NCBI GenBank assembly: GCA_029227815.1
Contig: CP118523.1
Span: forward strand, 3,906,001-3,970,000
DNA: 64,000 nucleotides
Direction of reading: 5' to 3'
DNA from: Clostridiaceae bacterium M8S5
GTDB taxonomy: Bacteria; Bacillota; Clostridia; Tissierellales; MCWD3
The translations under genes were made by a program, and so were the position numbers. Under the pieces are notes generated by a model. The model made no database searches. It worked only from the letters and a program-made list of their open reading frames with translations, and had not been told where the DNA came from. The number at the start of each line of letters is the position of its first letter. Within the stretch, counting starts at the first letter, position 1. Below, one piece after another: positions 1 through 9,350 of this stretch.

Positions 1-895
1 CTCTATCTCCCGGAATCATAACTGCAATTACTTCATCTTTTGCTTTGTATAGTAGTGTTTTAACAAAGCTATGTGCCTTTGTATTAAAGAACTCTACTAA
101 ATGCTCTATCGTCTTTACATCAGGAGTATGAACTTTTTCTTTATTTAATACATCCCCCTGGGAGTTTTTAACTTCATATTTACAGTCAGCTTTTTCAAAT
201 GTCGCAGCATAATCACAAGCATCACAGTAGCATATGTCACTCTCGCCCATTTCTGAGAAGGCTATGAATTCGTGAGAGTCACTACCTCCCATTGCTCCCG
301 AATCTCCTTCTACAACTTTGTATTTTAACTCACATCTATCAAATACTTTTTCATATGCTTTCCACATGATGTAATATGCTTTCTCCATACCTTCTACATC
401 TTTATCAAATGTGTAAGCATCTTTCATTATAAACTCTCTGCATCTCATGAGCCCAAATCTTGGTCTTTTTTCATCTCTGTATTTTGTTTGTATCTGATAC
501 AGGCTAAGTGGTAATTGTTTATATGATTTAACCTCATTTCTAATTATGTCTGTAAAGATTTCCTCATGAGTTGGTCCCAGACAAAACTCTCTGTTGTTTC
601 TATCATACAATCTAAACATCTCTGGTCCAAAATCGTCCCATCTACCTGTTTCTTTCCATAGCTCAGATGGTTGTATTGCTGAGAGTAACATCTCTTGTGA
701 ATCTATAGCGTCCATTTCTTCTCTTACTATTTGCTCTATTTTTCTAATAACTCTATAACCTAATGGTAAATATGAATATACTCCTGAAACTAGTTTTCTA
801 ATCATACCAGCTCTTAGCAAGAGCTTATGACTTGGTAATTCAGCCTCCGATGGAACTTCTCTTAAAGTTGGCATATACAGCTTTGACATTCTCAT
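1..895 (-). CDS. proS: Prolyl-tRNA synthetase, 3' part outside window
   Basis: Charges tRNA-Pro in the cytoplasm. About 298 N-terminal codons are visible; the reading frame stays open to the window edge. The ATG at 893-895 is preceded by GGAGGA at a good distance. The class II core with [16 protein letters not shown] (about residue 148) is clear, and the last visible part ([12 protein letters not shown]) belongs to the YbaK-like editing insertion of bacterial-type ProRS. The gene is preceded by a T-box leader, so read-through should depend on uncharged tRNA-Pro. It lies at the end of the clpC-to-proS housekeeping block common in Clostridia. Confidence 0.96.
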   Translation of the reverse strand, partial: MRMSKLYMPTLREVPSEAELPSHKLLLRAGMIRKLVSGVYSYLPLGYRVIRKIEQIVREEMDAIDSQEMLLSAIQPSELWKETGRWDDFGPEMFRLYDRNNREFCLGPTHEEIFTDIIRNEVKSYKQLPLSLYQIQTKYRDEKRPRFGLMRCREFIMKDAYTFDKDVEGMEKAYYIMWKAYEKVFDRCELKYKVVEGDSGAMGGSDSHEFIAFSEMGESDICYCDACDYAATFEKADCKYEVKNSQGDVLNKEKVHTPDVKTIEHLVEFFNTKAHSFVKTLLYKAKDEVIAVMIPGDR

Positions 896-961
896 AATTA
901 TTCCTCCATTCATTTATTATTCCTTTAATAAAGCTAATCATTCTTAGCTATTTTTAGACAC

Positions 962-1186
962 AAAAAAACTCCATCCCTATAGGGACGGAGTTATATCCGC
1001 GGTACCACCCTACTTGACTAACATCAAGTCCTCTCATTTTATAACGGAACGATCCGTCCAAGCTTAGCTTGAAAACTCTAAGGCAGGTTCTGTATTTAGA
1101 GGGATAAAAGTCTCACAGCCTAGAACTTTCTCTCTACAATCCTTAAATACTTACTATTCCTTATCATAGTTTTTAGATATAATTTA
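962..1186 (-). promoter_or_regulatory. T-box leader of proS
   Basis: The T-box core AGGGTGGTACCGCGG reads on the minus strand at 997-1011. It is followed by a terminator (ACTCCGTCCC / GGGATGGAGT, then seven T) at 962-993. Upstream, a stem I with a distal GGCTGTGAG element is visible. The specifier region reads ATCCCTCT, so a CCC or CCT proline codon (around 1100-1103) is the likely specifier, which agrees with the downstream gene. The specifier position is inferred by eye, not by folding. Confidence 0.93.
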
Positions 1187-1191
1187 TATCA

Positions 1192-1220
1192 ATATTACAA
1201 GAAAAAATAACATTTGTCAA
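1192..1220 (-). promoter_or_regulatory. SigA-type promoter of the proS T-box leader
   Basis: Minus-strand TTGACA (1215-1220), a 17-base spacer and TAATAT (1192-1197). It lies just upstream of the T-box leader. Confidence 0.8.
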
Positions 1221-1240
1221 ATAATTTTTGACCGACTAGA

Positions 1241-2569
1241 TTATTCTTTTTTCGGTATCTTAGCTTTGAATCGGACATAAAAACACATAAATAGCATTAT
1301 ATAATTAATCAACTTTCCAATATATACACCTTTAAGATCACCGATTAATATTATACTAAATATATAAAGTCCTGTGATTCCTATAAAATTAATTAAAACA
1401 GACACTCTAAATACCCATCTAGCTTCGCCAAAACCTTGCAAGCTTTGCTTATATACATTTTGTAGAATATTGAACAAATTAATTGATAAAGCCAGAGGTA
1501 GATATTTGACAGAAGCTTTTATCAACTCTTCTTCATTTGTTATCAATTTAGGTGCTACTTCTTTAAATATAATGATTAATGTAGATATTATAAAATAAAA
1601 TATAAAAATCATTATGGTAGATTTTATTGATATACTATTAATTTTATCAATCTTCTTTTGCCCTACTTTTTCACTAATAAGTGTTAATGCTACTTGTGAG
1701 TATGAATACATCGGCATTAGTGCTAACGATATAATCGAAAAAACAAGATTATATATAGCTACATCTAGCAATCCAATTCTATAGAGTATCCCATTTATAA
1801 CTATAACCAATATTGTATCTTCTAAAAGTTCTTGTCCTATTAATGGCATTGATATCTTAACTATTTTCTTTATATTCTTTAGCCATTTGAACTTTATATT
1901 TATTTTACTACTAGTTTTTATAAAAGCTTTGTAATAAATAAACAAATTTACCGTTAAAGATACTACACTACTTATAGCTGCTCCTTTAACTCCTAGCTGT
2001 GGACCTCCAAATTTACCAAAGATTAAAATATAATTAAGAACCACATTTAATATTGATGCTGTAATATTTCCGTAAAACAAGATACTAGTTTTATTTATAA
2101 TCTTAAAATAAGCTGAAAAGGAAAATAAAATCATATTTAGTCCTATCGTAAATGAAAAAATTTTCATATAAATTAGACCTTGTTTTAACACTTTTCCTTT
2201 TAGCCCATATAAGCCCTCTAAAATTTCTCTACCGTAAATATTGGAAATTACAACTGCAACTATTCCAACAAGAGCACTAAGTAAAATATTGGTGATAACA
2301 TAGTTATTAATACCATCAACGTCTCTTTCTCCCTTACTTCTCGCTCCTAGTATATTAACTGCAACAGCTGTCATTCCTACTACACCTGTAATACTATTTA
2401 TTGTTGTCCCGACCATTCCAACAGCGCCAAATGCTTCTATTGACGTTCTTCCTATCATTGCTTGATCAATAATGCCTATCAATATTGCAGCAATATTATT
2501 CAATAACAACGGAATAGCAATCCTGTTTATTTTGTTGTATTCTTTATCTTTTATAATGTTAACTTTCAT
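1241..2569 (-). CDS. MATE family efflux transporter
   Basis: Integral membrane cation-coupled exporter of the MATE family, 442 aa, the usual length. It has about twelve hydrophobic segments. The N-terminal IAIPLLLNNIAAILIGIIDQ and MIGRTSIEAFGAVGMV match the TM1-TM2 region of the family. The ATG at 2567-2569 has a GGGGAG site. It stands between proS and ispDF in the same direction, with about 100 bases to ispDF, and nothing ties it to either. The substrate cannot be told from sequence; drug/toxin export and metabolite export are both possible. Confidence 0.9.
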   Translation of the reverse strand: MKVNIIKDKEYNKINRIAIPLLLNNIAAILIGIIDQAMIGRTSIEAFGAVGMVGTTINSITGVVGMTAVAVNILGARSKGERDVDGINNYVITNILLSALVGIVAVVISNIYGREILEGLYGLKGKVLKQGLIYMKIFSFTIGLNMILFSFSAYFKIINKTSILFYGNITASILNVVLNYILIFGKFGGPQLGVKGAAISSVVSLTVNLFIYYKAFIKTSSKINIKFKWLKNIKKIVKISMPLIGQELLEDTILVIVINGILYRIGLLDVAIYNLVFSIISLALMPMYSYSQVALTLISEKVGQKKIDKINSISIKSTIMIFIFYFIISTLIIIFKEVAPKLITNEEELIKASVKYLPLALSINLFNILQNVYKQSLQGFGEARWVFRVSVLINFIGITGLYIFSIILIGDLKGVYIGKLINYIMLFMCFYVRFKAKIPKKE

Positions 2570-2674
2570 CTATGTCTCCCCTCTTCTTCAACTATCTAAA
2601 AAAGAAGGGTTTTACCATCCAGATGCATACCGGATCAACTCCTTTGACTAAATATATATTTGTATATAACTTTT

Positions 2675-3877
2675 TTACAATACTTTTCTTAACATACAAA
2701 TTGATTGAACAGAAATTCCTTCTTCTCTACCTTCAAATCCTAGTTTTTCTGTTGTTGTAGCCTTAATATTTATTTTATCAATATTTATGTTTAATACTTT
2801 TGCTATATTCTCTCTCATCGCATCTATGTACCCTGCTAGCTTTGGTTTTTGGGCTGATATAGTGCAATCTATATTTACTACTTCATAGGCTGACCCTGTC
2901 ATCAAATCATATACTCTACTTAAGAGTTTCATACTTGATATGTCTTTATATTCCCCCTCTGTATCTGGGAAATGCTTACCTATGTCTCCAAGAGCTAATG
3001 CACCAAGTATACTATCCATCAATGCATGAACTAATACATCTGCATCCGAGTGACCTAAAAGTCCTTTAGTATGTTCTATTTCGACTCCACCAAGTATAAG
3101 CTTTCTACCTTCTACTAACTTATGCACATCATAACCCATTCCTACTCTCATCTGGCATTCTTCCTTTTTCTCATAATCATCTTCATTATTTAGCACCTTC
3201 AATATATTTAAATCTCTTGGTACTGTGACTTTTATATTATTATAATCACCTATAACCATCTTTACTTTATACCCTAATTTTTCAAGCAAAAGACTATCGT
3301 CTGTGAATTCTATATCTTCTTTTAACGCCTTATTATAAGCATTCATTATTAGATTATAGTCGAAGCACTGTGGCGTTTGCGCTTTCCATAATTGTTTTCT
3401 TGGTGGAGTTTGAAGTATTTTGTCGTTTTCATCAACTGTTTTTATAGTGTCTATTACAGGAACTCCTATAACACACGCTTTATATTTAATTACTCCCATA
3501 ATGCCTCTTAAAATTATTTCCTGGGACACATTTGGTCTAGCTCCATCATGTATTAACACTATATCACAATTTTTATTGACATTTTTCAAGCCTTCATGTA
3601 CAGAATTATATCTTTCTTTACCACCAATTACTATTTTTTTTACTTTTTGTAGATTATATTTTTTTATTATATTTTCTTTTGTTACTTCTATATCTTCTTG
3701 CTTTAGCACTAATATTATCTCGTCTATATACTTGCATTTTTGGAACTTTTCTATTGTATACGCAAGCATAGGTTTTTTCTCAACCATCATGAATTGTTTA
3801 CTCGTATTGCTTTTCATTCGTTTACCACTACCAGCTGCAACAATTATTGTTGATATACTTTTATTTTCATATGACAC
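2675..3877 (-). CDS. ispDF: Bifunctional IspD/IspF isoprenoid enzyme
   Basis: Fusion of 2-C-methyl-D-erythritol 4-phosphate cytidylyltransferase (about residues 1-240) and 2-C-methyl-D-erythritol 2,4-cyclodiphosphate synthase (about 242-400), steps 3 and 5 of the MEP pathway. IspD shows [19 protein letters not shown] and the [10 protein letters not shown] region. IspF shows GMGYDVHKL and [14 protein letters not shown], which carry the metal-binding Asp and His residues. The GTG start at 3875-3877 has GAGGTG upstream. Separate ispD and ispF genes are more common in Firmicutes; fusions are known mainly from Proteobacteria and some Clostridia. The short linker ([11 protein letters not shown]) suggests a true fusion; no frameshift is needed to join the halves. 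Confidence 0.95.
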   Translation of the reverse strand: MSYENKSISTIIVAAGSGKRMKSNTSKQFMMVEKKPMLAYTIEKFQKCKYIDEIILVLKQEDIEVTKENIIKKYNLQKVKKIVIGGKERYNSVHEGLKNVNKNCDIVLIHDGARPNVSQEIILRGIMGVIKYKACVIGVPVIDTIKTVDENDKILQTPPRKQLWKAQTPQCFDYNLIMNAYNKALKEDIEFTDDSLLLEKLGYKVKMVIGDYNNIKVTVPRDLNILKVLNNEDDYEKKEECQMRVGMGYDVHKLVEGRKLILGGVEIEHTKGLLGHSDADVLVHALMDSILGALALGDIGKHFPDTEGEYKDISSMKLLSRVYDLMTGSAYEVVNIDCTISAQKPKLAGYIDAMRENIAKVLNINIDKINIKATTTEKLGFEGREEGISVQSICMLRKVL

Positions 3878-3948
3878 AAAATCACCTCTTTCTCATTAAA
3901 ATTCAATTCTAGATTTTATTCTATTAAATACATTTAAACTAATTAGAA

Positions 3949-3975
3949 TAAAGGGAGTATCCATAAGATACTCCC
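3949..3975 (-). terminator. Terminator downstream of the Mur ligase gene
   Basis: On the minus strand GGGAGTATC, a short loop and GATACTCCC are followed by TTTATTCT. It is in the 434-base gap between the Mur ligase gene (ending 4312) and ispDF. The rest of that gap (about 3976-4311) is AT-rich and shows no gene. Confidence 0.65.
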
Positions 3976-4311
3976 GATGACAGTTTCATGATTATGTATA
4001 ACTCTGAAAAATAAATAATACAATATAATAACATCTAACTAATAGACCATAGAAAGCGGTAGCTTTTATATTTTACATAAGGAGTTTTTAAAAAGAAAAT
4101 TCAAGTAAATATTTATCTTTTGTTTATCGCTTACTATGGCCATACTTATATTATACATTATTTTTATTATTATTTTAATGTTTATTCTTGACAACATATT
4201 TCTTAACTATAATAATAATACAAAAACAAGTTAAATAGTACAATGTAACCCATATAGTGCTATGGTACCTATTATACTTGCCTCTATATAGCAATCTAGT
4301 TTTATCCATTA

Positions 4312-5730
4312 TTATATTCTTTTTTTTAACTTATTAACGATTTTACGAGATATTTTATATGATTCGCCAGCACCAAAAACAATAATTATATCTCCATTTT
4401 TAACTTCTTTGACTATTTTATTGCATATTTCGTCATAATCTTGTATATATTCTGCTCTCTCTGTATTGATTTGGTCTGCCATCTGTTCTAAATTAATAGG
4501 ATCAAAACTTTTATTCACTTCTCTTCCTAAAAAAGGTTTAGAAATAATGACTCTATCTGCTTTTGATAGTGCTGCTATAAACTCGTCAAAAAACAACTTG
4601 ATTCTTGAAATTTGATGAGGCTCAAATATTGCAAAAACTTTTTTGCCTGGATAACTATTTTTCATTGTATCTATTGTTAATGCAACAGCTGTAGGATGAT
4701 GGGCAAAATCATCGTAAACTTTAATATCATTAATACTATCTATTAAGTCTAATCTTCTGCCTATTCCTTTAAAATCTTTAAATGATTCCTTTATCACATC
4801 TATATTAACACCAAGCTCTAGAGAAGCAATAAATACTCCTAAAGAGTTTTCGATATTATGCTTGCCTATTAATCCTAACTCTATTTCGTACTCCTTATCT
4901 TTATTTATTATTTTATAAGTTGTACTTTCAGGATTAGCTAGGCCTAATACGACTTTATATTCGTTAGCAAAAGGAAACTCAACTTTATTATTTATATAAT
5001 ATCCTATTACTTTTACCCCTCTATCTTTTATCCAATCTTCTAGTTCAAATAATATTTCTTTAAGAGCAATACTTTCTTCATTGACTATTAGTATTTTAGG
5101 CCCTCTAAGTTTTTTTATGAATTTTTTAAAGGAATCCTTAATTTCATTAAGGTCTTTAAAAAACTCTGGGTGATCCATTTCAACATTGTTGATTATTGCT
5201 ATAGAAGAAGTATAATTTAGAAAGTTGTTATTGTATTCATCTGCTTCACAAACAAAATAATCTGACCTGCCTATTCTATATCCTCCTCCCCATTTCTTAA
5301 AAGTTGTTCCCGCTTCAACAATTGGATCTAACCCTGCATTTTCTAAAACTAGACCCATCAAAATTGTAGTCGTTGATTTTCCATGTGTACCAGCAATAGA
5401 GATAACGAATCTTCCATCTTGGATATATGTAGCTAAAAACTCTTGCCATGTCATTAAAATTTCTTTTTCTTTTGCTTTTATTATCTCTGGATGATTGGGC
5501 GAAACTTCTAAAACAGCAGGTGATACAGCTAAAATTTCAACATCGTCTATATGATTTGCGTCGTGATCTTCTAAAACCTCTATATTGTTTTCTATAAGCA
5601 TATCACTATAATAACCTGATACTTTAAAGTCACATCCTGATACATCAAAACCCATATTCTTTGCTATAATTGCTACTGGTGCAGCCCCGCTACCGCATAT
5701 GCCCATAAAATGCACTTTGGTTTTTTTCAA
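4312..5730 (-). CDS. Mur ligase family protein, MurC/Mpl-like
   Basis: ATP-dependent UDP-N-acetylmuramate:peptide ligase of the cytoplasmic peptidoglycan pathway, either MurC (L-Ala addition) or Mpl (tripeptide recycling). Seen: N-terminal VHFMGICGSGAAPVAIIAKN nucleotide-sugar loop, P-loop GTHGKSTT near residue 112, CEADEYNNNF, NNVEMDHPEFF and YDDFAHHPTAV. The CEADEY form resembles Mpl as much as MurC. I chose the TTG at 5728-5730 (472 aa) because GGAGTGG lies just upstream; an ATG at 5775 would put that site inside the gene and add 15 residues not seen in the family. It is not beside other mur genes, so its role in synthesis versus recycling is open. Confidence 0.85.
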   Translation of the reverse strand: MKKTKVHFMGICGSGAAPVAIIAKNMGFDVSGCDFKVSGYYSDMLIENNIEVLEDHDANHIDDVEILAVSPAVLEVSPNHPEIIKAKEKEILMTWQEFLATYIQDGRFVISIAGTHGKSTTTILMGLVLENAGLDPIVEAGTTFKKWGGGYRIGRSDYFVCEADEYNNNFLNYTSSIAIINNVEMDHPEFFKDLNEIKDSFKKFIKKLRGPKILIVNEESIALKEILFELEDWIKDRGVKVIGYYINNKVEFPFANEYKVVLGLANPESTTYKIINKDKEYEIELGLIGKHNIENSLGVFIASLELGVNIDVIKESFKDFKGIGRRLDLIDSINDIKVYDDFAHHPTAVALTIDTMKNSYPGKKVFAIFEPHQISRIKLFFDEFIAALSKADRVIISKPFLGREVNKSFDPINLEQMADQINTERAEYIQDYDEICNKIVKEVKNGDIIIVFGAGESYKISRKIVNKLKKRI

Positions 5731-5887
5731 TATTTCCACTCCTATTTTATAAAAAATTATTATCTTATTAATCAAATCTGCTCTTTATTTTCTTTAAATC
5801 TATAAATGTGTAACACATATATATCATACTACAATTGTCTCGAAAGTAAAAATTGAAATAGTGTCTATTTAAATTATCTCCTTAATA

Positions 5888-5936
5888 TTTCATGACTAGT
5901 CGTGAAAATTTTAGTAACGTAGTTATTTGCTATTTT
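5888..5936. repeat. Foldback repeat, partial copy (R1)
   Basis: This is the 3' half of the dispersed repeat: TGACTAGTCGTGAAAATTTT, then AACGTAGTTATTTGC and TATTTT. It matches the 3' ends of the full copies, and a small palindrome TTCATGACTAGTCGTGAA takes the place of the normal stem. Confidence 0.6.
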
Positions 5937-5957
5937 AAGCACAACCTCAAATTGTTA

Positions 5958-6131
5958 TAAAATGAGTAATTTCCAAGGAATAAAAAAATCTTGAGGATAA
6001 GAGCTGTTTCTTTAAATCGCTCCTGCTCACTTTCGTTCCCATGAGTAAGTGATTCACAAGAAATCATAGATTTCTGTTCTCTACTCATGACTAGTCGTGA
6101 AAATTTTAATAACGCGGTGTTTCGCCATTTT
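5958..6131. repeat. Foldback repeat, long variant (R2)
   Basis: It begins AAAATGAGTAATTTCCAAGGAAT and ends AACGCGGTGTTTCGCCATTTT like the 100-bp copies, but the middle is about 70 bases longer. The middle holds its own hairpins: CATGAGTA pairs with TACTCATG, and AGAAATC with GATTTCT. The gap 5731-6265 between the Mur ligase and PIN-TRAM genes is made almost wholly of R1, R2 and R3. A minus-strand open frame of 86 codons here (5930-6190) runs through the repeats and is not a gene. Confidence 0.7.
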
Positions 6132-6142
6132 GGTACTTTTAT

Positions 6143-6270
6143 TTTGATTGTTTCAAAATGAGTAGATAACAAGGAATTAAAAAAAACCAAGGATAGGAGC
6201 GTACTAACGTACGTGACTAGTCTTGGTTTTATTTAATGACGTAGTTATTTGCCATTTTGGGACAATCAAA
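6143..6270. repeat. Foldback repeat, full copy (R3)
   Basis: The core is 6155-6258, from AAAATGAGTAGATAACAAGG to GACGTAGTTATTTGCCATTTT. Inside, AAAACCAAG pairs with CTTGGTTTT around the conserved GAGCGTACTAACGTACGTGA hairpin. Outside the core TTTGATTGT and ACAATCAAA extend the inverted repeat; the right arm covers the stop codon of the PIN-TRAM gene (6266-6268), so the repeat sits exactly at that gene's 3' end and may act as its terminator. Confidence 0.8.
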
Positions 6271-7354
6271 CAGCTTTGTCTACCATGTATTTGGGCTTAG
6301 CAAATATCATTCTTCCTGCTGCTGTTTGAAGCACACTTGTTACCATAACGCCTATTGTCTCTCCAATATGCTTTCTTCCACTGTCAACGACTATCATTGT
6401 TCCATCATCAAGATAAGCAACTCCTTGTCCTGATTCTTTTCCGTCTTTGACAACCATTACCACCATCTCTTCTCCTGGTAATACTACTGGTTTAACTGCA
6501 TTTGCGAGTTCATTTATATTTAAAACATCTACTCCATGGAATTCTGCAACTTTGTTTAGATTAAAATCATTTGTTACTACTTTACCATTTAGTACTTGTG
6601 CTAGTTTTAATAGTTTACTATCTACTTCTGCTATATCTTCAAAGTCCTTAGAATCTATTATAACCTCTATATCTATTTCTTTTTGTATTTTGTTTAGTAT
6701 ATCCAACCCTCTTCTTCCCCTTATTCTTTTCAATGAATCTGAGGAATCTGCTATATGTCTTAGTTCTTCTAGCACAAACTCTGGAATAACTAGCGGTCCT
6801 TCTATAAAACCTGTTTCACATATATCAGAAATTCTACCATCTATTATTACGCTTGTATCTAAAACCTTAGGTTTAACTACTATACTTTCAGTATTATTCT
6901 TAGTTTTACCCTGACTTCTCTTGAAATAATTTGCTAAATTTTTAAAATCATCTCTTTTTTTAGTTGGTACACTCATGCCTAAATATCCAAGTAAGATATA
7001 TAGTATTATTGACAATGCTTCTCCTACATAAGGTATATTTATTACTGGTGTGCTTAGTAAATATGCTATTACTAGTCCGACTATTAATCCTATTGATCCC
7101 AATATTATATCTGAAGCTGGTACTTTTTGCAGTTCACCTTCAGCTTTATTAACAATATTATTAAACAATTTCATAATTATTGATGATGATAAAAATAATA
7201 TAAGTCCTCCTAATAATCCTGCTCCAATATATATAAGATAATTATTATTCTGCATAAAATTAATTTCAAATACACTCTTTAGTAGTGTTACAACTGCTAA
7301 CCCTAATGTTACACCTAGTAACGTCAATACTGTTCTTATTACTTTATTGACCAT
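6266..7354 (-). CDS. Membrane-anchored PIN/TRAM domain protein
   Basis: Putative membrane-tethered RNase of the YacL type, 362 aa. The first roughly 130 residues form four hydrophobic segments. A PIN nuclease domain follows with acidic [24 protein letters not shown] and [18 protein letters not shown]-binding domain closes the protein from [11 protein letters not shown] to about residue 350. The ATG at 7352-7354 follows AGGAGGTG at nine bases; a GTG four codons upstream overlaps that site and is unlikely. It lies between carD and ispDF as in many Firmicutes. The RNA target is not known. Confidence 0.92.
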   Translation of the reverse strand: MVNKVIRTVLTLLGVTLGLAVVTLLKSVFEINFMQNNNYLIYIGAGLLGGLILFLSSSIIMKLFNNIVNKAEGELQKVPASDIILGSIGLIVGLVIAYLLSTPVINIPYVGEALSIILYILLGYLGMSVPTKKRDDFKNLANYFKRSQGKTKNNTESIVVKPKVLDTSVIIDGRISDICETGFIEGPLVIPEFVLEELRHIADSSDSLKRIRGRRGLDILNKIQKEIDIEVIIDSKDFEDIAEVDSKLLKLAQVLNGKVVTNDFNLNKVAEFHGVDVLNINELANAVKPVVLPGEEMVVMVVKDGKESGQGVAYLDDGTMIVVDSGRKHIGETIGVMVTSVLQTAAGRMIFAKPKYMVDKAV

Positions 7355-7569
7355 TACTTCAATCACCTCCTATATTTTATATTTTATTTATTCCCAAAGT
7401 ATTATAATCTTATAACATATAATCTACTTTTTTTAACTAATTGTCAACTATTTCAATTTTCTTGTAATCAAATCTTAATATTTTTTGGGAATTATAGAAA
7501 GTTTTGATGCTATCCACAAAGTTCTTAGCTAATTATTTCATCTCTACATAAAGATTATGAATAATATAA

Positions 7570-7602
7570 AAAACACTACAAAATTAGCGCCTTATAGACG
7601 CT
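7570..7602 (-). terminator. Likely terminator of the mcsA-to-carD block
   Basis: Minus-strand AGCGTC, loop TATAA and GGCGCT, then AATTTTGTAGTGTTTTTT. The hairpin overlaps the carD stop codon. The rest of the gap to 7355 holds no gene. Confidence 0.5.
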
Positions 7603-8077
7603 ATTGTATCATTTTTTCAATCATTTCTTCTGTTTCAAATTCATCTATGTTTTTTGCTAAAACAATTTCGCTTATTAACATTTGCTTTGCATTATTAAGC
7701 ATCTTTCTTTCTCCAGTTGATAACCCTTTTTCTCTATCTCTTATAATTAGATTTCTGACAACACTTGCTATTTCATAAATGTCTCCACTTTTGATCTTAT
7801 CCATGTTTGCTCTATATCTTCTGTTCCAATTTTGTGTCATCTTTGATTCATTATCTGATAAAACTGCTAATACTTGTTCTACTTCCTCATTATTAATTAT
7901 CTCTCTTATTCCAATATCTTCAACACTATCTATGGGTACCATTACTTTCATATCTCCCATAGGCATTTTCATAATGTAATATTTCCTCTTTTTGCCTAGT
8001 ATTTCCTTTTCTTCTATGCCTACAATAATTCCAGCCCCATGCATAGGGTAAACTATCTTATCACCAATATTAAACAT
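7601..8077 (-). CDS. carD: CarD family transcriptional regulator
   Basis: CarD/CdnL-type RNA polymerase-binding factor that stabilises open complexes, 158 aa. The N-terminal RNAP-interacting domain is MFNIGDKIVYPMHGAGIIVG with the following GKKRKYYIMKMP. The C-terminal helical part (about residues 70-158) contains NWNRRYRANMDKIKSGD. The ATG at 8075-8077 follows GGAGG; an upstream ATG at 8095 overlaps that site. Its place between disA and the PIN-TRAM gene is conserved in Clostridia. Confidence 0.94.
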   Translation of the reverse strand: MFNIGDKIVYPMHGAGIIVGIEEKEILGKKRKYYIMKMPMGDMKVMVPIDSVEDIGIREIINNEEVEQVLAVLSDNESKMTQNWNRRYRANMDKIKSGDIYEIASVVRNLIIRDREKGLSTGERKMLNNAKQMLISEIVLAKNIDEFETEEMIEKMIQ

Positions 8078-8269
8078 GGCATAACCTCCATTCAAATGAA
8101 AACACTCATTTCATATATTATACAGCATGGTAATTAAATTGTCAAATTAGTATTTTACCATATATCGCATTTATTTGTCAAATTGTTTTTTTGTTTCATT
8201 GGATTTTATTTTTATTTTGCTCCTTTGACTTTTTGTATTATTCCATTGTCACTAGCTAATTTTACTATT

Positions 8270-9346
8270 CTACATATGACGATCAAATATTGACTGCTCC
8301 TGAAATCTTCTCAAGCCATCCTTTATCATCTTAGCTCTTACTTCTCCTATTCCATCAACTTCATCTAATTCTGATATTGATGATGTCAATATTTTTTGCA
8401 ATGATTTGAATTCGTTTATTACATTTGTCAATACACTACTTGGCAATCTTGGTATTTTGCTTAATATTCTATACCCTTTTGGTGATGTAGTTTCATCTAA
8501 TGATCTGAGTCCATCTGTGTATCCTAATATTTTGGCTATATTTGATAAATCTAGTAATTCTTCCGATGTCAACTTTCTAATTTTATCTTTTATATTATTA
8601 GCACTTATGTCCTCCTCTTTGTAATAGTCTTTAATTACATTCATACCATCTTCCAAAACTCCATTTGTAAGTTCTTCCATCTGCATATTCAATAGTCTAC
8701 CTTCATTGCCTAACTCAAAAATGTATTTTTCTATCTCAAAAACTATTCTCATTACCATTTCTGTTCTTTGAAGAACTTTTGTAACATCATAAACTGTAAC
8801 TAGATCTTCAAATTCCAATGCACTTAGATTGTTCATAGACTGGTTTAGTGTCGCTTTATATTTCTCTAGTGTTTGTATTGCTTGGTTTGCTTTTATTAAC
8901 ACCTTACTAACATCATTAAGCACAAACTTTGAATTATCTTTGTATAGTGTGATTATACTCCTTCTCTGGGATATAGATATAACTAGTTCCCCTGTTTGCT
9001 TTGCAACTTTTTCTGCAATCCTGTGTCTTATTCCTGTTTCGACTGAACTTATTTCAGGAAGTGGTGTTAACTGCGCATTGGCATATATGATTTTCTTTGC
9101 ATCACTACTTAAAACTATTGCTCCATCCATCTTTGCTAGCTCGTAAAGCTGTGCGGGTGTCATTTCACAATTAATATTAAACCCACCCTTCACTACTTCT
9201 ATTATCTCTTTCTTATCACTTACTACAATTAATGCTCCTGTTTTTGCTTTTAAAATATTCTCTAATCCTTCTCTGAGCATAGTTCCCGGTGATAGCATTT
9301 TTATACAATCATATATTTCACCGTATTTTTCTTCGTTAAAAGTCAT
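8270..9346 (-). CDS. disA: Diadenylate cyclase DisA
   Basis: Makes cyclic di-AMP from two ATP and scans DNA for branched structures; 358 aa, usual length. The DAC domain carries the diagnostic DGA (MDGAIVLSS, about residue 76) and RHR (TGIRHRIAEK, about 108). A helical linker follows, then a C-terminal RuvA-like helix-hairpin-helix domain (LDEVDGIGEVRAKMIKDGL). I chose the ATG at 9344-9346, since GGAGGG lies just upstream and the stop codon of radA is four bases away. The ATG six codons earlier overlaps that site. Co-transcription with radA is near certain and fits their joint role in DNA damage checking. Confidence 0.97.
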   Translation of the reverse strand: MTFNEEKYGEIYDCIKMLSPGTMLREGLENILKAKTGALIVVSDKKEIIEVVKGGFNINCEMTPAQLYELAKMDGAIVLSSDAKKIIYANAQLTPLPEISSVETGIRHRIAEKVAKQTGELVISISQRRSIITLYKDNSKFVLNDVSKVLIKANQAIQTLEKYKATLNQSMNNLSALEFEDLVTVYDVTKVLQRTEMVMRIVFEIEKYIFELGNEGRLLNMQMEELTNGVLEDGMNVIKDYYKEEDISANNIKDKIRKLTSEELLDLSNIAKILGYTDGLRSLDETTSPKGYRILSKIPRLPSSVLTNVINEFKSLQKILTSSISELDEVDGIGEVRAKMIKDGLRRFQEQSIFDRHM

Positions 9347-9350
9347 ATAT

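Noticed and set aside
4189..4213. Plus-strand TTGACA near TATAAT
   Set aside because: The spacer is only about 14 bases and no plus-strand gene follows.
5930..6190. Minus-strand frame of 86 codons
   Set aside because: It runs across the foldback repeats and has no ribosome binding site; repeat structure explains the openness.
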